A stretch of DNA of 64,000 bases from Phytoseiulus persimilis (lineage: Eukaryota; Arthropoda; Arachnida; Mesostigmata; Phytoseiidae): the NCBI GenBank assembly GCA_037576195.1, contig CM075102.1, forward strand, positions 50,898,745-50,962,744, written 5' to 3'. The translations under genes were made by a program, and so were the position numbers. How positions within the stretch are numbered: the stretch's first letter is position 1; each line of letters starts with the position of its first letter. Shown piece by piece: positions 43,874 to 56,012 of the stretch. A model generated the notes under the pieces. It did no database searches, was not told the DNA's origin, and saw only the letters and a list, made by a program, of their open reading frames with translations.

Positions 43874-46500
43874 TCAAAGTAGAGGTAGTTTCAGAGTGAA
43901 GCTTCTCCACTCTTCGTAGCATATCATGAGTGCTTCCATAGAGTCACAGTTCTGAATCTGTTCCTTGGAAGCCTGAAAGACGGAATCATACCTTTGAACC
44001 TATCTTACCGACCCTGGAGCATCTCCCTTCTGAATGGTATTTGACGTTGCCTATCCTCGGATTTCCATGGCTTATCTACCTTCACAGCTCGTTCCATCGA
44101 CTTCGGGATCAGAAACTTTGGCTCCAAACTGAACGTTTTCTGTATCAGCATTTTCATTAAGACAGCTCGCAACGACAACGTTTGCTTCACATCGGCTCTC
44201 GATAAAACTATTCGCGCAAGCTTCGTCTGCCCCACGTCCGATGTTGAGCAAGCCTCGCTATCGCCGGCGATGGAGTGGAGGAACGATCGGAGGTCTGAAA
44301 TCAGAACCGATTGATATCAGCAGGTCTGTGGAGCTCGTAGGGCGAAAAACAGCCCAGGAAGCCTACTGATGATCTCCGAGTACCTTCAGCGAGGCAGCAC
44401 TCAATTGATGGCCGGTGTACGAGGAATCCCAAACTCGGGTTTTCATAACGACTGTTTCGCGAACAAATGTCCTGTTCGTGGATCAATAGTGATAGAGTGC
44501 GCGGCATGAAGCGACTTCTGAGTGAAACGAATACGCTTAAGTTGAGCAGTAGGGATCTCGGATACTCGAATTGGAGGCTGATGCTTGTACCTGTGCACCA
44601 AAGTGAAGGCGTGAACTTGGATCAAACCACGATGTTCCTGCGGAGGGAATATCTTACGGTCCGCTCAAATCACCTCTAGGATTGAAAGGAGCGCTTTTTG
44701 CCATGGCGACTTCTCCCCCATGGGGCTTCAACACCACCGAAGCGACCCACATAGCAGTATCAAAGGCCTCTTCTGTCCTCATTCGGCACGTCACGACGTG
44801 GTCTTCGATCAGCGAGTGGTAGTAGTGTTGCGAGACGTTACAATGCACCACGAGAGCTAGGAGAAGTTTAGGCCAGATTATGGACCCATGAAGAAGAGTT
44901 GAGATGTCAGCAAACAATGGATTACACGTTATGGTATATTCTGGGCTACCTTTGAATTTGATGTACATTAAGAGAGCCATTTGCCGTTGGACCGAGTCCA
45001 TGTCAGCGACTTGGGCCAACGCTCGGGTCTCTCGTAAATCCGCTAGTTTCCGCAACTTTTCCCAAGGATCCCTGTTGTCGTTGTCGTTCTCAAGGGATGA
45101 GCCACGGAAAAAGTCCCCCTTTGCACAGGAATATATTATTCCGGATCGAGAAACGCAGATCAAGTCGGCATAACCTGAAGAGTCCGAATTCTCGAATGAG
45201 GAAAGTCTATCAGCTTGTCCCAGGAGGGCTTGTCCTGAGCCCTTTGGCTCTGCCATGATTTCCCATCGTTCCAGGCTCAACATACCCTCTGGGCATTTGG
45301 CGACTGAGAGCGTACCGTGCCATCTCGATTGACTCGTTCTGAAAGAGCCGTCACCATCTAGTTCAAGCACGAAACTGTCGGACGGAGTCACAATCAGCAC
45401 TGAATCCTCAGAATGAAATACTCTGAGGACTGGGGCAACACAGCTCTTTTCACTGACATTCAGGCCGCTTGATACGGAATAGAATCGCCCCAGGCAGCTG
45501 ATGATGTGCAGAGTATCTGCAGAGAGAATAAACGAATGGGGTGAATTTTTGCGCAAGCACAACGTTTCACTGAAGATAATGTTCCCGTCTGAACAATACC
45601 GCTTCTCTGCGAGATCCAAACTGCCGGTGAATGCAAATTCTCAACTCGTATGAACTCTGCGAGCGAATCCTCCTCCAACGACGCTGACCAGAGCGTGCCG
45701 TCTGATAGAGTGATCCATGCTCGACCCGGAGCTGTCTCTATGAGGAAGGGCGGTTCAGCTGGAACGAGGATTCGAAAGTCTTCGCACTGTCTAGTTTGAT
45801 CGGAAGACACCGTCGAGCCGTGTCTTCGGTGCAACGAGGATTAACTCACGCAGCTCCAAGAAATCCAAATCATAGACAGCAAGGTTGGGGATTTCTCTCT
45901 GGGCGAGGACCTGAGCTTTCTTGTTCGTCAGAGTGACGAAAACTTTCCGCCGGAAATTCAGCGTCCACAGCAGCAGAAATCTCCCGTCGTGGAATGTGAA
46001 GGAAACAATCCTGGCAGCCTTCGGAAGCTCGATGAATACCGAGGGAGGTGTCTGCAAACTTCACACAGGGCTCGGAAGTTGAATATCTCATAAACAAAGG
46101 ATCTCCTCCATTTCTTTTCCGCGAACTCAACAAGGGCTTCATCGGATCGGAACAACATTTACTTCTCAGGCGCCCAGAAGAGAATCGAGCTGTTTGAAGC
46201 TGCGAACAGATACTTCGACAGAGCTTTCAGTTCGCTCACCGCGGTGAGCTTGAGATACTGAGGGGTCGAACTCTTCGTGGGGTCAATCTTGACGTAACCC
46301 AGGCGGGTGTTCTCTTGCCTAGAAAGTGGGCGATTGAACTTTCGATAAATATGTTGCTGGAAAATATTCGGCTCTCCGATGTCTTACCAGCAGAGGTAGA
46401 GTCCTCTGGGTTTCTCTACATTTTCCAAGAAAACTTTGGAACAGTTCTCAATTTCGGGAAGGTGAGCCAACTGTCTCATCCCTAGCGCAACTTCGTGACT
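43874..46500 (-). CDS. Unidentified multi-exon protein, beta-propeller-like N-terminus
   Basis: I do not recognise the family. Exons that splice with consistent phase: one ending at 46387, then 46318-46163, 46058-45850, from 45779 (with a probable 69-base intron inside 45695-45600) through to about 44677, followed by several smaller exons down to a stop at 43874-43876 with AATAAA just after it. The first half has short beta-strand-like blocks (SSILFWAPEN, VSFTFHDGRFLLLWTL, RAWITLSDGTL, HIISCLGRFYSV), suggesting a WD-like propeller. The second half is helical (ALLMYIKFKG, WPKLLLALVVHCN). The 5' end is open: the first clear in-frame Met is near 46470 and an upstream exon is likely. Introns of 60-110 bases are among the shortest here. 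Confidence 0.6.
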
Positions 46501-46599
46501 CAAGCTTCCGTGTCCAACGTTCAGAGGTTCCGAGTCACATGGGCCCGTTCAAACTTCACCAGGAACTAGAGACGATGTTGGCATCTGCTGTCGCGAAGC

Positions 46600-48080
46600 C
46601 GACCGCGAAGCGTCTAATCATATGTTGATCGCACTAAATTTCCGCTTGTCGAATGCTCGACGCTCGCGTTTGTCGTATCGACTTCATCGGATCAGCCTGA
46701 GCAAGAATCAGAAGGAATGCATGCAATAAATACATTGGTCCATCATGCTGTTCGTTTACAGACACTGAAGTTGACCGCGCAAATATACCGAAGCCCATGA
46801 TAGAAGGTTTAGATTCCGCGCCTCGAATAACATCCCTTCTTGCCTACATCGATTCTGATGTCTGGTTGCGCAACGATTCACTCGTCTCTGTGTCGAGAAG
46901 CTTCCTCTGCCGCGGTCGTTCCCCATGAAAATCGCTCAACATCCGAATGTTTCAATAATCCAGTTCTTGGTGACAAGAAGCTTCTGTGACTTCGAGCTGA
47001 GCTCTTTCCGCTCTTCGTGTTTTCTCCACTTTCAACCAGAGATGATTTTCAGAACAACGGAATAACGCTGTGGGCCTATGCTCCAGCAAACGTTGTTACG
47101 ACGTGCGCTAAGTCCATGAAAATTCCCGTTGTGAAAAAAGAGGGATTGGGAATGGCAAGAACGAAGTTTCTCGACGCTGCGACAACACAGCCAATGATCT
47201 TTGCTGAATTATGAGCCGAACCTGAGCGCCCGTCTGCTTTTGAGGAGGGCGGTCTTTGGCGTGATACTTGGCATCCGAGGATCACCCTCAGAATTTGGCC
47301 GGATCACGGCATCACGCCTTGAATCAAACAGCACTAATCGACGGGAGGGAAGGTGGCGTGATGCCGTGATCCGGATCGAGATCTCGCTCAGAGACCACCG
47401 TATCACGCTCTAGCAAGTGATTTACTGGAGTCGTGCTGTGGATCGAGGTCTCGCTCCCTCACTCAATCCCGAGTTCTCCCAACCCGGAATCCTGAGAGCT
47501 GAAATCCGGAGATTCCATTTCCCATACTGTCGTTTTAAACCAAAGCTCAGGAACGGGAATCCTTGAGCGTGCTGTTCGACCTGAGTCCCTGAGACAGATT
47601 CCTCGGAAGCCCTTTTCCAAGACACCATTTGATGGAATCAGTCTGCATCGGAAATCCGCGTGATCGAGCAAAAGTCAACCCGTCACCAAACAAGAAACGA
47701 TGCGATGAATGCCAAGGTTCTAACGGGGGCAAAGAAGCCTGGCTGATACCGTTCGAGCCATGGATTCGTGGGGGAAGGCAGTGAAGGAACAGAGTTGTCG
47801 AGACTCCGATCTTTGGCGCCGAACTTTATTTGCTTCGCTTCTGGAGCTGCGAATCTTCTATCGACTCCCCGAAGTTAAACTCATCCGTGATGGAGATCTC
47901 GCTAGATAGGTCAGAGAGGTTTGTCAACTTCGTTGGCTCGATCTCTCGTCCGAGGCAGAAACAAAATGAACCGAACGTTGCCGCTCGATCGGGAAGGAGG
48001 ACGGAAATTATATGGTGGCTCGTCAATAGGGTGGGAAATCAGGTGCAACGATCGGACTTTGCCCCCACTCTGAGGAATCC
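46600..48080. other. No gene recognised; contains a perfect hairpin repeat
   Basis: No assignable exon on either strand. Frames at 47017-47214 and 47200-47413 lack domains; the second runs over the 20-bp inverted repeat at 47299-47374. Confidence 0.4.
47299..47374. repeat. Perfect 20-bp inverted repeat with a 36-base spacer
   Basis: The left arm, 47299-47318 (starting CCGGATCACGG), is the exact inverse complement of 47355-47374 (ending CCGTGATCCGG). An RNA or cruciform hairpin of 20 pairs is possible. The neighbouring sequence repeats parts of the motif (GTGATACTTGG, GTATCACGC), suggesting a worn palindromic element. Confidence 0.75.
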
Positions 48081-48089
48081 GGGAAAAAT

Positions 48090-49010
48090 CTACCTGGAAG
48101 AGCTTAGAAACCCTAATGTTATAGGCATGGAGAGGCATTCTGATGCCCCTTGCAACCTGATGCCCGGGGCGGAACTTCGGCTGGCCTCCGAGAGGGTCTG
48201 TCCGGCTGATTGTGAGCAGAAAACTGAGAAGGGAACACGGGAGGCACGCCCGAAAAATACTTCGGGCGGAGTCTTGAATCCCAGCACCACGCTTGGTGTG
48301 TAGTCGTGAGCAGCGGCTGTGGCGTACAAGAACCCTTGAGTTGAAAGGTCGAGAGTGTTTTTCAGCTTTCCGACCATTTTATCTGCGGGTCCGTTTCCCT
48401 GCGGCACGAACGGTGGAGCCCGCAGGTGGGATCGATGAAAACGCTCACAGAGACTGGCAAAGTCAGAAGACACGAACTGATCGCGGTGGTCGCTCATGAT
48501 TATTTCTGGCGCCCCGAAATGACGGGAGACTACCTCTAAGTACCCCACGAGCTTGCTGTTCGATGCTGGCTTGAAGGAAACCGCCCCCACATGCTCTGAA
48601 TAGGCGTCGACGACGACGAGGAACGCGTTGCCCATCTGGGGTTCAGCGAAGTCGAGATGAATCCTCCCCCAAGGCCGCTCCGGGTCTAGCTACGGTGCCA
48701 GGGGAACCTTGATTGTAGGAGCTGCGTGCTGCGCGCACTGAGCGCAAGATTTGACGAGCTTTCCGACATCCGGCGACATCTCAGACCACCAGAAGGGAGC
48801 CCGGGCCAAAGCTTTCATGCGCATAATCCCTGGATGCGCGACGTGACGCTTCTTGAGCACCGCTGAACGGAGAAATGAGGGGACAGCCACCCGATCGTCG
48901 ATGAGGAGGACCTCTTCGGCGCCGCATAAAGAATCAGCTTGTTGACCGATTGCGGTGATCTTTTGGCTTGTTTCCACCACACTGTCGATATCGTCCCCAA
49001 CCACCTGCAA
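48090..49010 (-). pseudogene. Ty3/gypsy integrase remnant
   Basis: Two minus-strand blocks belong to one retrotransposon integrase. The first (49010-48690) carries the His-Cys zinc-binding module (HPGIMRMKALARAPFWW then CAQCAQH) and ends in a TAG. Past that stop the frame reads on as an ERPWGRIHLDFAEP-like segment and then the core domain (48635-48090). Core positions around the second Asp (MSDHRDQF) and the third acidic residue, which is Asp within PADKMV instead of Glu, have drifted from the family consensus. No reverse transcriptase, RNase H or LTR was found next to it. This is a dead 5'-truncated fragment. Confidence 0.85.
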
Positions 49011-49369
49011 TTCCGTGATATCCTGGATGTTCCTTTAATTCATGCCCGGTCAACAGAACTATCGTAAATCTCCTGGTGTGAACAGGAATTCGGGATGGAA
49101 CATTGGTCAGTCTTGTCATGGAATGAAGCTCTCCGCGAAGTGTGCTTCTAACAATTCCTACGAGGACCTGGTCCTGTTGGTATGGCAGAGATCGACGAAA
49201 GTCTCTTGAAAAAACGTGAGAACCACGCAGGCCACATCCTGCCACAACAATAAGTATCCGGTGGTCTCTGTGGAGAAACGTGTTTCATGCTTGCGGTTTC
49301 GGACAGAACGGCCCGCCTACTGTTCTGAGTAATCCAGGGCAACTTCGAGGTTGGCTTGATCATCTACAC

Positions 49370-49598
49370 CAGTGGTTCTCCACTGACCCATCGACCCCCT
49401 AAGCGACTTCGTTGAAGTTTATGGACTGCCGTCCCCCGGGGATCGACCGTCGACCCCTTGATTCACCTACGTGGACGCCAAGAAGTATGGTCAAATACTT
49501 CCCGGCATCATCCCTGTAAACCGGAGATCGGCCATCGACCTCCTGGGGGTCGACCGTCAACCCCCAGGGGTCGATATCGACCACTTTGAGAACCACTG
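49370..49598. mobile_element. Non-autonomous hAT element (229 bp)
   Basis: The terminal inverted repeats are CAGTGGTTCTC and GAGAACCACTG. A perfect 8-bp target duplication, ATCTACAC, flanks it (49362-49369 and 49599-49606). The interior is rich in GGGGTCGA-type repeats in both orientations and encodes nothing. Its ends differ from those of the 38957 element, so it belongs to another hAT family. Confidence 0.9.
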
Positions 49599-49609
49599 AT
49601 CTACACTGA

Positions 49610-50529
49610 CAGCTTGACGAGCTACGAGACAGCCGAATCGGAGCGAGCAGGCTGAACTCATTGAACGGGTAACCATATGAAGAACTTCGTGGATCCAAAA
49701 AACGAAGCTCACACCAACAAGGTGGAGCGTCGATGGGGTCCGCCAAACGATGAAACAAGCGGAACCGCGAGACCTCCCGTTTCCGTCTCGATCCGTTCCC
49801 CTTGGAATTCGCCTGCAGAAATCAGGTGGTTGGCAAGGCGTTCGAGGCGATTCTTGCCGCCACTGCTTTCATAGATCCCCCTCGCTCGCTATGCTCTCCC
49901 AGCCAGTAACTCGGTGGTGCCCTTTCAACACCACCACTCCAACCCGCCTCTTTCGTATCTGTTTTTGTGAGTGAGTGCGTATGTTTGTATGAGAAATTAT
50001 CCTCATCCTTGTTCGGGAGTGCAAGCGAACTCTGGAAGGAGAACTCCAAGGAACACGAGATTCCTCCGTCGACCAGGCTGTCTCCCTCGGGCGTTGGATC
50101 CGTTCTTCATTCAAGGATTTCTTCAGATGTTCGAATGGAAAACGAATCAACCCGGAAGCTACGATACGACTGGACACTGGTCACATGGTTACAAGCTATC
50201 GGGAGAGACCTTGCAATCGTCTTCGGCTGTGGACTGTGAGTTGTAATTTTGTCACTGTGATCCCCGATTGGTCGGTCGTAGTGTTGTTGATCATCGTCAT
50301 CATCAGCGCCAGCGGCGGAAACGAGGAGAGGATCAGGTTGTGGTGTTCGAATGTTCGAAAACGCACTCAGCTATGTTACAGGTTTGTACCAACCGAGACC
50401 ATCAGAACCTCCGAGACGCGGAGGCTGTTGTCTGTATGGTTCTTCGAGTCAGAAATCATCAGGTCAAGTGTCGACTGTGTGTGGTGTTGCTAGCGTTCCA
50501 GCGTCTGAAATCGATTACAGGAAGACACC
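49610..50529 (+). other. Upstream region / 5' UTR of the modular protein gene
   Basis: Several short frames lie here. An acceptor (gattacag) at 50520, 9 bases before the ATG at 50530, implies that at least one non-coding exon lies upstream, perhaps within 50380-50470. I could not settle which frames are translated, if any. Confidence 0.35.
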
Positions 50530-53500
50530 ATGCTGCCTTATATGAATTCTGGTTCTACTTCACCTGCTTCCTCCATTTTCATCGCCTCTTATCGGTCATC
50601 GAACCGGCCGTAGGTCTTCGTTCAGAGCATCAATAACTCTCGAGGTGAGTTGGATAGAGGAATTGTGTTCCTTAGCAGCAGTTGCGCTGTACCAAACGAT
50701 TTCCATTACTCATGGTGTTGCTCACTCCTTGAGCCTGATGACGACTCCCTCAGCGCTTCAATTTTTGAATCCGTAATAACGGAGCTCTCCATAAGTTACA
50801 GTACGGGAGTTTCAACCTGGCACTCACAAAACTTCGGATTTCAACCTCGGAACGACTGCGATTCGACAACCATGTCCCAAGAAGGGCTGTGCGCTGTTGA
50901 CTATGTGATGATGCTTCTTCTAGAGAAGTTTAAAGGCAAAACTGAAATCGATCGCCTGGAATCATATCTGAACAAGCGTGAGTCGCTCATCTTTGCTTTC
51001 TGGAAGGACGACTTCGCCAAAAAGCGTCTCGATCAGCGGCGCTCGTAGCGATCGGGTAAACACCTGATTAATTTCCTCGATTCTTCTAGATGCTTCGGGA
51101 GACATAAAAGCCATCGTGCGTTGTACAGGTGGTTTACGCGGCTTCCTCGAGAGTCAGAGTGATTCTTTCACTTCGGATCAGACGACCGTCTCCTGCAATG
51201 AGAGCCGCAAGCCATCGAAAGAGAGTGAGGTTATCAACTGGTTCAGGGGTCGCCTGAAAACTTCTCCCCGAAAAATATTCAGCGTAAGAGCTCTCGAGAA
51301 AATGGTCAAAAATGGACCTCCTGGGGTCAAGAGCTATTTCGCCTTCACCTGTCCCACGCCCGAAAGATTGCTGGAATGGTTCCTTCAGCGAACTCAGATT
51401 TTCAAGGAAACTCCCGGAGGGAACGTGACCCTGTCCGATTGCCGAATCTCGTCCGCGGAGGACGACGGACTGTGGTGTTGCATCGATTTCTTCGTGAAGG
51501 TTCTGGACGAGCAAGGTTGTGAAGCTCTATCCGTTGACTGGGGCTGTCTCTTCAACTACATTTTCGTGGCGGAGAATCCCGTGGTTATGAGCCGGATCAT
51601 GTCGATGTACGAAGAGGCAACTTTCGAGGATTTCTTCAAGGCGAACGCGATCCAGTTCGGCTTGGAAGTGCAAAACGGAGAACTCCACCGATCCGCTGAT
51701 CCAGCGAATTCGGGAACAGAGATAATCTCGTCCTCAACGGAGCAGTCCGCCGGTGGAATAGATGCGATATCACTCTGCGTTGAATTCTGTAGAGATCTCC
51801 TGGCTGATAGAACCTCAATGTCGGTCTCGGAGCTGCAGGAGTTGTTCAACGAGAAGTCATCGAAAAAGCTTCGGCGATGCTGGCAGAGTAACTTTGCCGA
51901 AGAATCATTCGAGAAGTTCCTTGAGGACAACGAGAACACCTTCGCTTTGTCAGCTGATCGACGACTAGTCTTCCTCAGGGATGAAGCTCAGAACTCCGAG
52001 GCGCCGACAGATGCTTTCCCCGCGTCAACTGCTGCGGGCAGCGCTGAAAAAGTGCCCAAGTACGACCAGGTCGTGCACGATCTATGTCGCGATCTTCTCA
52101 TTTCGGCTGGGATGGAGCAAGGCGTACATTACGTCGATGCTGTACAACTGGGCAAATGTGCCCAGGTATTGCCAAAGCACATCGCTAGCTACTTTTCGGA
52201 AGTCTACAGCTCCCCGATACAGTTCTTCAAGGAGAACGACACATTCCGCTTCAAGAAAAATCGCAAACACATCGGTCTGAAGGAGAGAGCAGAACCTGGA
52301 GGGGGGCGTTACGACAAGGAAGCTGTCGCGACGAACTTGATGAATTTCTTGATTCGAGCCTTCACAGTGTTCCACAACCTTGATGTCAAATTCGTATCCC
52401 CCGCTCAACTGGGAACACTCACGTGCTTGATGAATGCCTCTGTGAAAACGTACATCGAATCGAATTTCGGCTCAAATAGGAGTCCACTCAGAAACCTATT
52501 GATGCGGTTCCCTGAGCTTTTCTGTGAATCCAGAGCGGGGAATATTTCCTTGCGGGATGCGGTTTGCACTCATCGTTTCGAGCCGTTGAATGAGATTCTC
52601 ACCAATACCAAAGCAATCTGTACTTACCCGAACGAAGCTGCCGCTTTGGAATTCTATCTCCGATCACTCATTGACATGAGTGCGCAATGCTACCCGGTGC
52701 CGTTGTGGTGGTGCACCGCCAAGCTACGAGATGCACCTCGTCACGTCATCAGTTTTCTCGAAGAAACTCATCCAGACAGGAATCTCGCCGACTTTTTCGT
52801 CAAGTTCCCCGCTGTTTTTTGCTTCGTCCCGGAGACCGCGGCAGTTTACTTGCGAGTGGGAGCTCTTACCTACGGACACGACATTCCGACCGCTACCGCA
52901 ACCGAAATACTTCGCATTGAGGACGGAGAAGTGACTTTTGGCCTCGTGGCTGGGCTGTGTTCAGCGAGCTGCGGTCCGATCTCAGCGTCTTTCCTGCTTC
53001 AGATGGCCGACAAACATTCTGTCCTACCTCAGGTCCAGGCTGCGATCGCCGGTAGCAGTGGACATAACAATCAGGCCAAACTTTGCTCGTTTCTTGAGAG
53101 GTTTCCCTCAATCATCTCTGTAAGTGCCAACGGAGAAACGATCACTCTGAGATGGCCCCATCAGTTTCACACTGAGTTGCAAATTTGTCTCGAGCAAACG
53201 CTGTGCCAGATTATACGGAGCACCGTGGTTGCTCTGGCGAATGAAACTGGACTCTTCCCCTCAATAAGCAAAGTCTTCGATCAGCTGCAATCATCGCTCG
53301 ACAACTCCTTCAATATTTTCGTGTCGACGCTATCAGACTTTTTGGAGTTTCTGGACAAGTTCGGAAACATTTTTCTCGTCAATGGTAGCACGAACACAAT
53401 TGTCGTGAAAGACTACAGCGTCGAAGTCACCTATGCGCCCGAGGTTTCTCAGACAATCCTCAACGGTGATCTAGCGACAACGCACGGACAGATCTCGACT

Positions 53501-54490
53501 ACTTTCCCAGGTGCGAGGGACTTGCCTTCCGACGTGAATCGTATCCGAATTTGGATCGGTCAGAGGAGGAAAATTTTGGAGCAGTGGGTTGTTCTGGCAC
53601 CGCTCGTGAACAGCTTCGTCAGACAAATGGACTTGGACACGGTGACGCGGTTTTCGGCAGTTCACGGACTTTGGGATGGTCTCGACGGCGTTCTCAAGGA
53701 AATCGTGCGGTTGATGAGAGTCAACGCCACCGAATCAGTCACCCAGATGATGGGTCTTTATTGGGAGAAGAACACTGTGTTTTTCTGCGAGTTGCTCGTC
53801 ACAATCAACAGTGTTGCTGCCTTCATTTTGAAGGATCGAACTTGCTCCTCGGCTTCTTGTGGATGTCAGAAGTCGCAGAAGTTTGACCGATTTGAGGATT
53901 TTGTCGAGTTCTGTGCAACGATCCGTTTCCATTTGGAGCAAGGCCCTTACCCAGGCGTTCTGACGCCTTCGTCGTCCGGGTCGAAATCGAGCACTCCGGA
54001 AATTTTCGAGAGTAAGTTCCACCTTCCGCGGCAATTTCCGCTCGATTGCCAGCGAGCAATTCCATGAGAACAACGAATTTCCCACAGAAAGCTAAATCTC
54101 GAACTACTTCCCTCCACAGGATTCAATCAGTGGTCTGACTGTGAAGCTTCGCCTCTGAATTTGGTGCTCGAAGACAAATCTCCGGAGGAAGTTCAGGAGA
54201 GACTGTTCAAACTACCCACAAATTACGCGCTCTGGGGGCTGGACCTTCCGGCCTACAGTGAGAGCTCGTGTTGGCCGAAAAGCATATGGGAACCCGAGGG
54301 GAACGAGCTCAGAGTTGAGGGTCCCGGGACTTCGGATCGCACTTTCCGCGTTTCCGCTTTGAGTACAGGATCGGTGACCGCCGTGGATGTTACTGACGGT
54401 GACCAGAAGCTCAAAATCGACTGGCCTGGAGAAACGCTGAGGATCGGTGATGAATTGTCAGTATCAATCAAAAGACGCTCACAACTCTAA
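50530..54490 (+). CDS. Large protein of about nine degenerate winged-helix-like modules
   Basis: Exons 50530-50609, 50802-50977, 51090-54011 and 54120-54490 join in phase (2/1, 1/2, 1/2) to give 1182 residues. I do not recognise the protein. From about residue 58 to 850 it consists of roughly nine units of 65-100 residues. Each has two or more helices and closes with a pattern like F-L-x4-F-x(5-8)-V/I-x-L (FLERFPSIISVSANGETITL, FLEDNENTFALSADRRLVFL). The pattern recalls the winged-helix-like repeats at the N-terminus of Egalitarian/EXD1 proteins and LOTUS-type domains; this is an inference from the motif only. No exonuclease domain is present. The last about 300 residues are different, partly helical and then beta-rich (SVTAVDVTDGDQKLKIDW). 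An ATTAAA at 54533 may be the polyadenylation signal. The very long exon 3 (2.9 kb) is unusual in this window. Confidence 0.75.
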
Positions 54491-54532
54491 CCGATACACT
54501 TGATTGAGATTGCACAGATCTTGTACACATAC

Positions 54533-54538
54533 ATTAAA
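54533..54538 (+). terminator. Probable polyadenylation signal ATTAAA
   Basis: ATTAAA lies 43 bases after the stop of the modular-protein gene. It is the commonest variant of AATAAA. Confidence 0.5.
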
Positions 54539-54539
54539 C

Positions 54540-55410
54540 GACCACACATTCACCGCCCGAGCGTTGTGTAAAAACATTCTACTTGAAGTTTGATCATTTG
54601 CTGATGTAGCATCCTGGATGATTTGTACCAAGATTCCATCAAAGCCTGGGTGATATTAGCTGGAAAATGATGCATGCCTCCGCTGTGAAGCGTTGAACTG
54701 TCCTTGTCGCCGAGCTGCGTCAGATCAACAAGGCTCACGCCCGATGTGGATCAAAGGCTCACGCTTCCCGTGAGGTGACCATGTGCCAAAACTCGACAGA
54801 AACTATACCTCTTTGGGCGTTGGCAGACATCAATGGGAGTTGATGGAAGAAAATGTTGAGCTCGCTGTCGATCTATCTCAGCAGGAATGAGTCCTTATTT
54901 TGAGTCAGGATGATTCGTAGACAACTTCTCCGTCAGGTCAGCGTTTGATGGCGCGGAGCGGTGCTCCGTCGGGAGCTTACTTTGTTGTTAAGTTTCAGCT
55001 CTTAGTATTTTATAACTTTTGATGATGTTGACACTGATATGGGGGCACGTATACCAGAAATTAAAAGAGTCGAATCAATTCCTACGATCTGCTCCTTCCG
55101 TCAACTGGGGTTGGAGGTTCGAAAGCTTGAGGGTGTGCACTGAGTGAATTTCCAGATTCTATCCTTTTCTATTCTTCGCTCCGATTTCTTTCGCTCGGTG
55201 ACCGGTTGCGTGTTCACTACCGCGATCCACCATGAGTCCTGGCACTTCCTATCAGGCTGTCCGGCTCTGTCTGCGGAGTGGCGGAGATGAGAAATGCACT
55301 GAGAGGGTACGGGGTGATCTCAAGCACGCATTCAAGAGAGACGCCATCTGAACCTTCGAAGGGTTCCGTGGCTACGGTCCATCCCCAAGCTACGGAAGCT
55401 GCTGTCGCTG
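54540..55410. other. No gene recognised
   Basis: Intergenic stretch between the modular-protein gene and the fold-back element. No open frame with a domain was seen on either strand. Confidence 0.45.
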
Positions 55411-55419
55411 CCAGACATC

Positions 55420-56012
55420 AATTTCCGTATTACGGAGTACGGAAATTCTTAGCCTTAGAAGCATTGAATATAGACGAAAAAGTCTTTGAGTGAAATTGTT
55501 CACCGCAATGAGCTTTAAAACATTGCTTCGTTGTTTTCACTTTTTCCTCTCCATCCCTTACGGTGCTAGATAGGGGAAAATGATGAAGAGCTTCTTTGTC
55601 CACCTCTTCGTGCTGAACAATTTCGGTTATGAGACTTTTCCGTCTATCTCAACTCGTTCCGATACAAATGAGGGAAACTCTCGCGAGAGTTCTCAAAAAT
55701 TCCAAGTCCGATTATCGCACTTAGTCTTATGAGCCCAGTTGTGGAGCCCACGTTTTTTCGAGTTTCCGGCAGAATCGTTGCGAATAGACGGAAAATTGTC
55801 ATGACCGAAATCGTTCAGAAAAGTGAGGCAGACAAAAAAGCTCTTCATCATTTTCATCTATCTAGCACCGTGAGGGAGTTGGAGGAAAAAGTGAAAACGA
55901 CGAAGCGATGTTTTAAAGCTCATTGCGGTGAACAATTTCACTCAAGGTCTTTGTGCTCTATCGTCAATGCTTCCGAGGCTAAGAATTTCCGTACTCCGTA
56001 TTACGGGAATTG
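55420..56012. mobile_element. Long palindromic fold-back element
   Basis: The left part (from 55420, AATTTCCGTATTACGG) and the right part (ending at 56012, CCGTATTACGGGAATT) are inverse complements over more than 200 bases with scattered differences. Examples are GTGAAATTGTTCACCGCAAT on the left against its complement near 55930, and AAAATGATGAAGAGCTT against its complement near 55840. The centre holds a perfect 16-base palindrome around TCTCGCGAGA at 55676-55691. Similarity appears to run slightly beyond the ends (AGACATCAATT against AGACTTCAATT). There is no coding capacity. The structure is that of Foldback-type or hairpin MITE elements. No clear target duplication was found. Confidence 0.8.
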
